Shown: in pieces, positions 27,701-39,700 of the stretch
Layout of the letters: the number at the start of each line of letters is the position of its first letter
Position numbering within the stretch: the stretch's first letter is position 1
DNA from: Triplophysa rosa
Lineage: Eukaryota; Chordata; Actinopteri; Cypriniformes; Nemacheilidae
Assembly: GCF_024868665.1 (NCBI RefSeq)
Contig: NW_026634178.1
Span: forward strand, 33,035 to 97,034
Direction: 5' to 3'
Length of the DNA stretch: 64,000 nucleotides
Position numbers and translations under genes: made by a program
Notes under the pieces: generated by a model
Told to the model about the DNA's origin: nothing
The model's database searches: none
Seen by the model: only the letters and a program-made list of their open reading frames with translations

Positions 27701-30700
27701 AGATGCTGTAGAATCTCAGGAATGTATTGGGTGTAGCAGATGTCTGCCAGAGAGGCGCCCTGAGCCAGTGCCCATGAGGAGGCTACACCCCGGGTGGAGT
27801 GAGCTCTCACGGCCAGTGGGCACGGGAGATCTTGGGATCAGTATGCCAAAGTGATGGTGTTCACGATCCAGTGCGCCAATCTCTGTTTGGAGACAGCTCT
27901 CCCCTTCTGCTGTCCTCCAAAACAGACAAAGAGCTGCTCAGAGCTTCTGAAGCTCTGCATGCGGTCCAAGTAGAGGCGCAGGGCGCATACTGGACACAAC
28001 ACGGTAGGGGTTGGGTCTTCCTCTGCAAGTTCACCACCTGGTCCCTGAAAGGAGTGGTGGGAAATTTGGGCATGTAGCCAGGCCGGGGTCTTAGCACCAC
28101 GTGGGAGTCTCCCGGCCCGAACTCTAGGCACTCGTTGGACACAGAGAGTGCATGCAGATCCCCTACCCTCTTGATGGAAGTGAGCGCCACTAGGAGAACC
28201 GTCTTCATCGTGAGATGAGGAAGAGCGGCTTCTCCTAGGGACTCAAACGGGCCCTTCCCAGTCCCACAAGGACCACATTAAGGTCCCAAGAGGGTACGGA
28301 GCGTGGTCGGAGAGGATTCACCTTCCTCGCGCCCCTCAGGAACCTGATGACCAGGTAGTGCTGTCCGAGAGACTTACCTGCCACAAGTGTGTGATGTGCA
28401 GCGATGGCGGCAACATACACCTTGAGCGTGGAGGGAGAGAGGTTGCTCTCTAACCTTTCCCTGAAGGAAGGACTGCACGACACCAATCGCACAATTCTGT
28501 CGATCGCACAATTCTGTGGGTCTTCCCTGCGGGAAGAACACTGAGACGAGAAGAGGCGCCACTGTAGGCGTACAGTCGGCTAGTGGCCGGGGCTCTCGGC
28601 TGCGGGAGGCAGGTCACTCAGGATCTCCTCGTCCGGTCCAGGAGCCAGACATGGAGGTTCCAGAGGTCTGGTCTCGGGTGCCAGACCGTGCCCTTCCCCT
28701 GAGAAAGGTCTTTCATCAGGGGAATCGGCCAGGGGGGAGTTGTCGTCAGAAGCATCAGCTCTGAGAACCAAGTCTGGTTGGGCCAATAGGGCGCAACTAA
28801 CAGAACTTGATGCTCCTCTTCCTGACCTTGCACAGGACCTGTGCAAGGAGGCTCACTGGGGGGAAGGCATACTTCCGCTTATCCCGACCAGCTGTGCTCA
28901 AAGGCATCCATGCCGAGGGGGGCCTAGGTCAGGGAGTACCAAAGCGGACAATGGGAGGTGTCCAGGGAGATAAACAGGTCCACCTGTGCCTGCCCAAACT
29001 GCTCCCAATGAGCTGGATGGTGTGGGGATGTAGTCGCCACTCTCCGTGGAACATGACCTGGCGAGAGAGCACATCGACTGTCTGGTTGAGGTTGCCCAGG
29101 ATATGAGTGGCCTGTAGGGATTCCACAAGTTGCTGACTCCAGAGGAGGAGGCGTCGGCCGAGTTGCAACATCTGCCGTGAGCACGTACCACCCTGCGGTT
29201 GATGTACGCCATGGCAGCCATGCTGTCTGAGTGGAGAAGCACGTGCTTGCCCTGAATGAGAGGAAGGAACCTCCTCAGGGCAAGCCAAGCAGCCAGCAAC
29301 TCCAGGCAATTCATATGCCACTGCAGGCGGGGGCCCGTCCAACTGCATGCTTGTTGCACACAGCACCCCAGCCGAGCAGGGAGGCATCTGTCATCATCAG
29401 GACATGCCTCGAGACCTGCCCGATCGGGACTCCAGCCCGAAGAAAAGACACATCTGTCCAAGGGGCTTGGGTGCGACGGCAGCGAGATGTGATGGGAATA
29501 CTCCTCATGCCGGTGTGCCACACTCTCCAGGGAACTCAACTCTGAAGCCAATGCTGAAGCGGTCTCATATGCATCAACCAGAGCGGCACGACTGCCATCG
29601 AGGACGCCATATGCCCTAGGAGCCTCTGAAAAAGTTTCACGGGAAGACAGGGCCAGACCGAAGGGCAGGACCTTGTACTGGTATGCTCGACCCTTGAAGG
29701 CAAACCGAAGAAACGGTCTGCCGCGGGAGAATGGAGACATGAAGTACGCTTCCTTCAGGTCGATAGCCACGAACGCTTCTGCGTCAACATTCTGAACGAG
29801 AGCCTGAGTGCGCAGGTCCAGGATGGGGCGCAGCCCCCACCTTTCTTGGGGACGATGAAGACATCTCAGCCAGAGGGACGCTCAACCTGGGGTACATCGA
29901 CGTAGCCCTTAGCTGCTCCAGTGTCGAGGGAAGTCAGAGCGACAGAGCTCATTTGCCGCGAACGCGCCAAAAAGGGGGCGTTCCTGGTCTTCGCGAGCTC
30001 TTCATGCACTTCCGGGAAACAAGGTATCGGGGCGGAATGTGGTTGCCACCGTCTCCTGATACCAACAGTCCAGCTGTGAGCGCTGCGGGGAAGGCAGTGC
30101 GGTGCACTGCAACCTGAGGCTCAGGTTAGGTGAGCGTAATGGAGCCTGGACGGTCAATGGCATTGGTGCTACGGGTTAACATCCATGGGAACCCCCATAT
30201 CACCATCACCGCTTGCCATGGCAGACAGCTTGGCAGCCGCCACGGAACGGGAAGCAGACAATGTTATGGCTGTGTCCAAAAAGAACACAGCCAACTGTGA
30301 GCTCTATACCTTGATAGACATGTCTCGCAGTGCGGACATGCCGTATCCACAAACGTTACTTCAGCATGCTGGTGACCCAGACATGTGATGCAGGTATCGT
30401 GCCTGTCAGGCTCGAGGACGAGGTGGTCACATCCAAGATTACAGCGGCAAGACATGCCTGGCGAGAAGTGCACGCTGTAAGGAATTTCAGCTCTTTTAGA
30501 AATTTGCTCTAATAGACACCTTCGGCTCGCTACTGAAACGCCCAGGGGAAGTCGCACACACCAGGACGAATCTGCGGTTCTGCGTCGTAGAATCCAGTAG
30601 TACTCAGAGATAATTCGCTCAGCATTAGCTTCGTAGGTTCCGAAGAACAAAAGGTGAATGATTGGGCACGCCATCTTCCTTTTATACCCGTATGTACGGG

Positions 30701-33700
30701 GCGGAGACTGGCATGCCATGCCATTCGCCAAGTTCATTGGCCTTTTAAAAGTACAATCATAGATGATAGGTTCTCAAGTTCAAACCCCATTCTGTCGGTT
30801 CGACACAACGTCGAGAGACCGTCAGAAATGGAACCAAATGAGTAAAGGTTTTTGCAAGAGATTTGGTGCCTCGCTGTGATGGAACAACCAGGCGTGGATG
30901 TAGACCTGGAGCACTGACTTAAGGTAAATGGGCAATTTGCCGTTATCATTCTGAAGGCCAGTATCAGAGATTTAAACTTGATTCGGGTGGCAACTGGCAG
31001 CCAGTGAAGTGAAGTCAGGAGGGTGTTACATGGGTTCTATTAGGCTGATTGAAAACTAGACGTGCAGCTGCATTCTGGATCATTTGCAAGGGCTTGACTG
31101 CATTGGTTGGAAGGCCGGCCAGTAGAAAATGGCAGTAGTCCAGTCTTGATATGACCAGAGCTTGGACTAGCAGCTGAGAGGCATGCTCTGACAGAAACGG
31201 CCTGATTTTCCTGATGTTTATGTTGTTAAGATGAAACCATCTATAACCAGAAGTAATTTTATTACTCAGACATCTTACAGTCCCTGTGAACAGGAAGTTG
31301 CATTTTTACTTCCGTATTTTGATGCATTTCCGATTGAAATGGTGGGCGTGGCTTTCGTCTTTCTCTGCGATTTGATTGGATGTATAAAAACAGCCGTTGG
31401 ATTTTGAAATGGAACTGGCAGCAGACTGACAGTTAAAGGGGAGGAGTTAACAGATGCTCGGCCCAAGCCATCTAACATACGTCATCTAAAATGGATAGTC
31501 ATTACAGGACGGAAGTGCATTTTCAGATTTTAACTAAAGATTATGAGGGCACACGATTTTTAAAAATAGAATGACCCACATTGATAAACTATTTACAATA
31601 AACACTGCATTATTTCGTGAAAAAATAGGCATTGTAATTTTTTATTTCACTTGGACTCTAATGTTTAGTATGCTGCTAGATGTACACTAGACGTAAAATC
31701 TGAAACAAATGAGAACTGTAGACAACTAATGTGGATCACTTGATCTTGAATTTAAAGTTACAATTAAAATTCTGTTGGGACAAATGGAAGCCATTCCAAG
31801 TTTTCCCTTCCACTGAAAAGAAACGGGTGATACAAAAGCAATATCACTTGTAAATCGCTACTTACCTTGGGTAGAACTTGGCAACCCAACTCAATAAGTA
31901 GTGGCAATCCTCAAAATCAATATCAGCTCTTGCCAGCTCTTGGAGTCTGGTGGAGAACGCCTGATGGTAAAGCAGGGCATACGTTCTGCAAATGTCAAAG
32001 TCTGGTGGATAACATTCTCTCAACCTTCTGACCACCCTGAGCAGATCTTTTTGCACTTTCTTGCCCATTCGGCACACCTCTCTCTTTAAGGTAGTAGACA
32101 GGTTGTCCGCTGCATTCTCCTTTTCATCTCCGTTCTTCATTCGTTCCTCCACAACAGTCTGGAGTAGTGAGTCATGGATCTCTCTGCACCTCGTTGGTCT
32201 CCAAGGTGGACGTTCATCGGCTGCTAGTTTTTCCCAGCGTCTGTCTTGTGCCTCCTCCTGAAGTATGGAAGTCAATACACTCTTGAGTTTCTCCTGGTTG
32301 TCCTCATTTAAGGACTCACGGATGATCATCCTCAGATGCAAAATTAAGAGTTCATACTCTGTCTGCAACTTGTCTTCGTCTTCCTCCACTCTTTCAGCTT
32401 CATTTGAATTTCCGAAGAGACGTTCCTCTGCTGCCACCAATTGCTGCTGTGCTACAGCCAGGCGGTTCTGTTCCAGGTTCTCACTGAAGTCAAGGTCTAG
32501 ATCAGTATGTGAGAGGAAAATTCATTTAATTCACTTATTTATTTCACTTATTTTGTTAAAGGGATAGTTTACCCCAAAATAAAATTCTGTCATCATTTAT
32601 TTACCCTTGTGTCATTCAAAACCTGCATGACTGAATTCTTGTGTGGAGCAGAAATGAAAAATGTCTTAGCGGTTTTGTGTCCAAACAATATAAGTCAATG
32701 GGGGTCAATGTTGTTTGGTTTAAAATACCTTTGTTTGTTCTGCAGAAGAACGTCATGCAGGTTTAGAATGATATGAGGGTGAGTATTACATTTTTGGGTG
32801 AACTATCCCCATCATTTTTATGTGTGCAGTATGGTAGGCTATACGTGATCACACACAAACAGTATCTTATTTATCTTTAAAAAAATGTACGTCATTATAA
32901 AGTTGCAATTGTTAAAATGTCTTAATTTTCAGTACATGTGTAAGGAAGTCCACTGGAAGCGAGTGTAGATGAGAACCAAAGTGCAGTTTATTGAAAAAGA
33001 TGGCAAAACATAAACCAAAACATGGCTTGACGTAACTAAACTTGACTTGACTTGACCAAACGTGAATATAAAACTCACCAACAAAGGTAACAGCAAACAC
33101 AATACTATACAAGAAACAATGGTAACATGAGGGCTTAATATACACAAGACTAAACAAGGGAACAAGGGGTGGAGCTAATCAGTGACTATGGCACCTAACA
33201 ACCTGGGGCCTGTACCATGAAGCCGGTTTAGGTGGCTAGCCAGGTAAGTTTAGAATTAAGTTTGCGCCAACCCTGGGTTTTAGGTACTATGAAAGTAACT
33301 CAGCTTTAATAGGTGTTCATCGCCATGGTAACTTACGCTGCACGGCTAACCTGCTCCGGAGCAGGTTATGATCTAGATTAGAGATCTCACACGGAAAGTG
33401 AAAAAATCAGTGGCGAGCAAATTTACATATAAGTGACAAAACTAACTCACAGTGCATGTTACAATGGCTAGCTATTTTTAATAAAAATGTTTAATAAAAC
33501 AAAAATACTAATATAAAAAGATGTAAATGTATATTACAAATATAAAATCAAATGGTTACTATATAGGTAAAATCTGATTTTAGAGAAAACATTTGCTGGC
33601 GTGAATCAGCTTCTCTAATGTATTTTGTTCACATTTCTTCTGTAACCTATGGAGGTAGACACTTCAGTTTCTGGGGAAGGTTGTGAAATGTCCTACAATA

Positions 33701-36700
33701 ACAGAGACACCAGTAACGTAAATTATAATCCTCACATTCACACGTGTGCCATATTGAATAGAAGCCTACAGTACATTGCCCTCTTTAACTCTGTCAGAGA
33801 GCACAGATAGTTTCTCTTCATCATGTGCTTCATCCTCATTCATAAAGGTAAACTAAATGATAACTAATATAATGCAGGGTATTTTCATCCACTGTGAAAA
33901 ACTAAACGCGAACTTACCTGGGTAAAAACCGAAACCGGCTTTGTGATACAGGCCACTGGACAGGGCAAAACAGGGGAACATATGACTAACCAACCAATGA
34001 GAACAAGATATTCACACATGGCAGGATAACATGTGGGCAATGGAACTGCATTAAAAAAACAAACGAAACCCAAAACAGACATTACAACATGACAAAATTA
34101 TCCTATTTTACCTGATAGCATTTCAGGGGTGCATTTTGAACTCTTCTTCTGTATCATGAAGTCCAGAAAATTTAATTTATCTGATATTTTCATTCCATGA
34201 TTGTTTTTCACACGTCCCATCTTAGAATCACCAGCGGAATCTTCAGTAGTGTCAAGGGCCACTTCTAAAAGAGAATTATAGAAAATACAACCGACAAGGA
34301 ATGACACTTTATAAGATATAATACATACTTTCTAAAAACAACTTTAACAGACATCAGCTTGTCACAGTGCCTCCACCTCCCCACACGTCATCACCCCGCC
34401 CCCCTGTTATGTTACACGCACATGACACGTTGACATGATATGGAAAGCCAGGAGGGTGAAAAACGCGCAAATTTTAACATGTCAACATCGCGTCGAGAAC
34501 GTGTTGTTTCCGCGTAGAGTACGTGTTGTTTGCGCGTAGAGTACGTGTAGTTTACGTGTGGAAAATCGACGCGTATTTGACGCGTAAACAACACGTATTC
34601 TACGTGCAAACAACGCGTTCTCGACGCGTGATGTCAGACGTCAATTTTGCGTGTTTTTGAGCCATCCGGCCACTTGACCAGTTTGAACGTGTAAGCGTGA
34701 AGAGTTCCTATTGGCTGTTGAGCGGTAGGGTTAAACCATTACTGTAGGCCTAGGGGTTTGCCTTCCATTTCTAGACTCTTTGCCATCACAATGCATGTAA
34801 CATGCGAAGGATCCACTTATCTCTTTGTGCTTGACGGCCAGTGAAAGTCCTCACCACAACAAGCTATTAGATATAGACTTTAATAATCTTATTTGTCTTC
34901 TAATTTTCTCACAATTGAGATTGATTGTTTTAGCAGAGACATTAAGTAAGTTCCAGTTTGAATGGTTTAGGGGTAAAGGCAACGTACGACTCATCAGCCC
35001 GATTGCGGTTCAAATCTACCTTTTGCCAAACGTGCCATCTCCTTTTCCCATCCCTCATAAGAAAGAAAAGGCATATTTGTTTTAGCGCAAATTAAGGAAA
35101 TGTTCCTAAAGTCGAAATAAAGTGCCTCACGGCTAATAAATAATGAAGCTTTTATCTGATAAAGTTACTGGTAGGTGTAGTAGAGAGCTAGGCTTTAACT
35201 GTCCCAAAGGCAGCATTCGTTTGTAACAAAGAGGCTGCTAACGTTACAGGTGGAAGCTAAATACTGTGGGAAGGATTTAAGCGAACTGCACACTTGCTTT
35301 GAGTTCAATGATCTTGTTTGTTTTCTATTTGCTCTTTCTTGTGATTGATTGTTTTATCTATAGCTTGGCGATCTTATACAAGCTTAGCCTGAGGCTTTTC
35401 TCTAGCTCATCTTTTGCAAGACTTGCAAGAATACCATGACAGTTGTACTCAGTAAACGTGATTTAATTTATAATACCTATATATGTGTGTACATAGTACG
35501 TAGATACGTATGTGTCTGTATTTCATTGCTTTGTTTTTTCCTCTTTTTGTGTTGTACAGCTGCTTTGATACAACTAAAATAATGAAGTCTATTCAAACAG
35601 AGTACAAGTACCTGCAACATTGACAAACTAAATAAGTAAAAGGCTCTTGCATCTCATTAGCTCCAGTGGTGTATGGTTGGAGACGTCACATTGCTACGCA
35701 GCTTTTGTAGCAGATCGATAGGGGTTCGAATCCCACTTTTGCCGAACGTGTTCTCCGTTTCCCATCACTCATCAGGTTGGAAAGGCATTTGTTTCAGCAC
35801 AAGGACATGTTCAAAAGGTGTAAAACGCTTCATGTGTTTTTATGCAAGAGAGGAGAGATCGATCTGCATTTTTATAAAGTAAACAGCTGATTTTACATTA
35901 TAACACAGGTTTATGTTTTAGAGGGAAATCCCTAACAACATATAAAATGTATAACTTTATGATATTTTACAGTTTTATTTTATTTTATTTAAGAAGTTGC
36001 AACGCTTTGATCACTTTGATTTCCCCTGAACAGCGGGAAGAATGCAGTCATCTTCGTCCATATAGGACATCATTAGATAAAATAATCTAAATGATTTTAT
36101 TTGCATACACTCACAATACCAGCAAAAGTTAGTGCTTTTGTGAAACAAGAAAAATGATGCCCGTTCTGCCGTCTCCATGACCAACCCGATACAATTTTCT
36201 GTTTATATTTGGCCTTGCCTACTATTTAGGCAATCCAAAGTGTCGGCACATATTTCTATAGAACACTTGAAATGTCTACTTTCAAATAAAACAATTCAGA
36301 TCCAAAATTGTATGTAAATATTTAAGATGGCTATATGAGCAAAAAAGTTCAGAATTTACCTTATTGTAATTACCATGCTTGTTGGACACAGCATGGTGTT
36401 GCGTATGTTATTTGTATCGGTTAGATTTTAGATGAAGAAATATTGTTGCAGTTAGAAAGAATAGGTTTAAGTTTTATCAGACTTGATGAAAATAAAGTAA
36501 TGTTTTATAATAAAATGTTATTGAAATATAAGATAAATAAATACAAATTTATACAGAAATCAGTTTTTCTTTTTAAAAATAAGTTAAATAAATATTCAAA
36601 ACTAATTGTCGCCTGAACACACAGAACACCTTGCGATAATTTTTACAAAAAGTACTCCTTCCATAAGATAAGCACATTTATCAATAATAGTCACAACATT

Positions 36701-39700
36701 TCAGGTGTGGTTTTTAAAGTTTTAGAATGAAAAATGTTTTCATTAGTTTTCTTGAATATTAATCTGAGCGAAAATAAACTCTACTCTTCTCTAACGAAAT
36801 TCAGAATTACAACATTTCTGATGTGTTAATATGAAAATATAATCCCCACATATTAACCGCACAAAAAAAGAAGAAAAAAGCACATTGAGCGAGGGTTAAA
36901 CGGTGCACATCCAACACAGGGTTTTACATGGCTATATGTATATTTTCTTGTCTCTGCCAAAATACAAATAGTCGAATTAATTTGTAGGCCTACGTCAAAA
37001 TCAAAAAGTGTCATGTTCCTGGTCTGATCCCCGGGCTTTGTTGTCTTTTTGTCAGTGTGCGTATGTTGTTGTGTCCAGTGCATGGCTTTTTGTTTTGACA
37101 GCTCGCCATGTGCTTCATTTGTTGGTTATATTTGCTTCAGGTTTGTGCATTTTAATTCACAAATCCTACAAAATTTGTCATCTCCCAAAAACCGTGTCCT
37201 TTTTGTCATATCCATAACACATTTTATGTCATTATAACAGTGATTATGACATTATCTGTGGGGAAAAATATACTTTTGAGCCTAAATGTTCTTGTACTCC
37301 ATTTGAAGCATTGGCTAGAGGGCAAAAGTTCAAAAGGATTGTGACCTAGCTCTGTGATGGCTTTTCCTGCCATTTTCAAGGACTTCAAGGATGGGCAGGG
37401 GAGCAGCTGAGACAAACCAGACCATTACTGAAGTGCATAGAACAACCCCTTGCAAGTCTCTAACTTTAGGTCCTGTGAGATGGTGGGGCTTTCCTGATTT
37501 CACCAAGTGAGAGATGTTGACCCTGGGACAACATTTCAATCAACCTGTCGTGATTCTGCCCCATCGTGTCATGTCTTTCTTGATCTTGTAGCAGAATCAC
37601 GGCAGGATCCCTTGTTTTATGTGAGAAAGCCATGAGTTGTTTATGTTTTGACATCTCATGTGCTTTCTCGTTTCTTGTCATTGGCCCCACCCCTCTCGTC
37701 TCATGTATTGCTTCCCTGCCGTGTCTAATGTTTCCCACCTGCCCTGTGTCATTATCCCTCGTTTGTCTTGCCTTTAAAATGCCCTCATGTTTCTTTGTCC
37801 TGTGCTTGTGGATTGTGTATGTATATGGTTCCTTGTCTGTGTACTTACCTCTGTGCCTAGTGCTGTGTGTTCCTGTTCCTTGTTGTTGCGTGAGTTTAGT
37901 TATTGTCAGTTTATTGTAGTTTTGTCCAGTGTGGTGTTTAGTCCTTGTATTTTAGTTTAGTCAGTTTATGCGCCCGTTTAGTTATCTTCCATTTATTATC
38001 GTGTTTTGTTCCCCACTGTGGGTTTTTGTTTTGCGTGTCTTTTTGTAATAAAGTCTTTTGTTTAACCCCTTAATCCCCGCTGCCTGCTATTGGGTTCTTC
38101 CGCCTCGAGTTCACGACACAACCAATCAGATTTGAGGGATTAGTTACACTTCATGTTAAGATTAAGCTAACCAAGGCTTTGTGCCTCTGCACCCTTATTA
38201 TTCATCTATCATTTCCCTCTGGTTTAAGGGATATGGTTATGGTTATAGAGTTTGGAGTGGGTGTAGACTTTTTTTACAAAAATGTTGTCAACAATGTTGC
38301 CATAACAACATCTCTTACTTGGCAAAATCTGTTCAAGCAAGATGGTGGAACCCAGTGACCCGAAGGACTCCACAGCAAAACAATTACAAAATATTGTGTG
38401 TTTTGGGCCATATTCGATTTAAATTGAATCTTTTAAAACGGATAAGATATGAGCTGTCTCTTCTTCTCACTGAAAGCTGCTCTCTCTGTGAGCTCTTGCT
38501 CTTCTCCTCTGGCCTGTTTTCCTTGAGCTCTGCTCTTGAGTTCTGCCCTTACTTCATTCTCTTCCTTTTTACTTGAGCTTTGGGGTTCAGGCCACTAGGC
38601 CATGCTTCCAGGCTCTCCTCTTTCTTCTTCTAGACTTTATTTAGAGTTACATCCAATTTTTCACATTTAATTTATTTAAATGATTTTAAATTATTCATTG
38701 GTTAATTTTAATATGAAATCACAATTATTTTATCTATTAAACTAAAAAAAAAAAAAAACCAATCCGAATCTGTGAGCGGCGGCTGGCAACCCCCTTGGCC
38801 TACTGTATATATATATATACATATATATGGGAAAAGGAGAAGAACACGTTTGGCAATAGGTGGATTTGAACCCCCTTCGATCGGAACCAAAGCTTTACTT
38901 TGGTATGGAGTTACTACCCCTATGCTTCTGGAGCTGATTAGTGATGGGTGAACAACATATTCTTGTACAATCTGACTGTTTTTACCGGGAGTTGTACAGA
39001 GAGCAGCACATTTTCTCCGTTGTCTGCTTTATTGTTAACCGGTGGAACAGCCTAGGCCTATATATGCTTGATTTTCTTATCAAGAACGTGTAAAACAAAA
39101 TGCTTATACAGTATACCACAGACTCATGGCCGTAGCCAAGGTCTTAAAATTAGTGAGGTCCGGGGTGGGGGTGAAACCTAATATTACCAATAAATGCTAT
39201 AAATTATTCAACAAGATTAAATTTAATGATTAATAAAGTTAACAAATTATAAACATATCTATGGACAAGGCTTAATATTGTGGCTAGAGGTTTTCTAAAA
39301 CATCTTTTGTGAAAGGTTGATCAGGCTCCGCAACGAGCGGGTTTCGAACCTGCATTGGTCCAGACAGTCGGGCGGCGTCTTTAACCCCTACGCCACTGAA
39401 GCTGCAACTTGTGAGGCATCTTTTAATTACTTAATGTCTCTGCTCTGACCCGAGTGATAAACGATAAATAAGATTATTAAATATCTATATCTAATAGCTT
39501 GTTGAGGACTATCACTGGCCGTCAAGCACAAATAGATAAGTGGATCTTTAGCATGTTACATGCATTGTGAGTGTCAGAAATGGTTTAACCCTTCCGCTCA
39601 GCAGCCAATAGGAACTCATCACGCTTACACGTTCAAACTGGGCAAGTGGCCGGATGGCTCAAAAACACGCGAAATTGATGTCTGACCTCACGCGTCGAGA

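Noticed and set aside
31901..32567. Three plus-strand frames of 62-100 codons
   Set aside because: Antisense shadows of the large tnfaip2 exon 31866-32496.
34489..34624. CRISPR-like array
   Set aside because: The 22-bp units abut without unique spacers, change orientation and sit in a vertebrate transposon end.
35657..35750. Functional tRNA gene
   Set aside because: The B box is perfect but paired acceptor and anticodon stems cannot be drawn; it is treated as a tRNA-like repeat module.
37632..37919. 95-codon plus-strand frame, cysteine- and leucine-rich
   Set aside because: Lies wholly inside the solo LTR 37546-38118.
38181..38576. 131-codon plus-strand frame
   Set aside because: Leucine/serine-rich text from TC-rich DNA, with no domain, splice context or second copy to support it.
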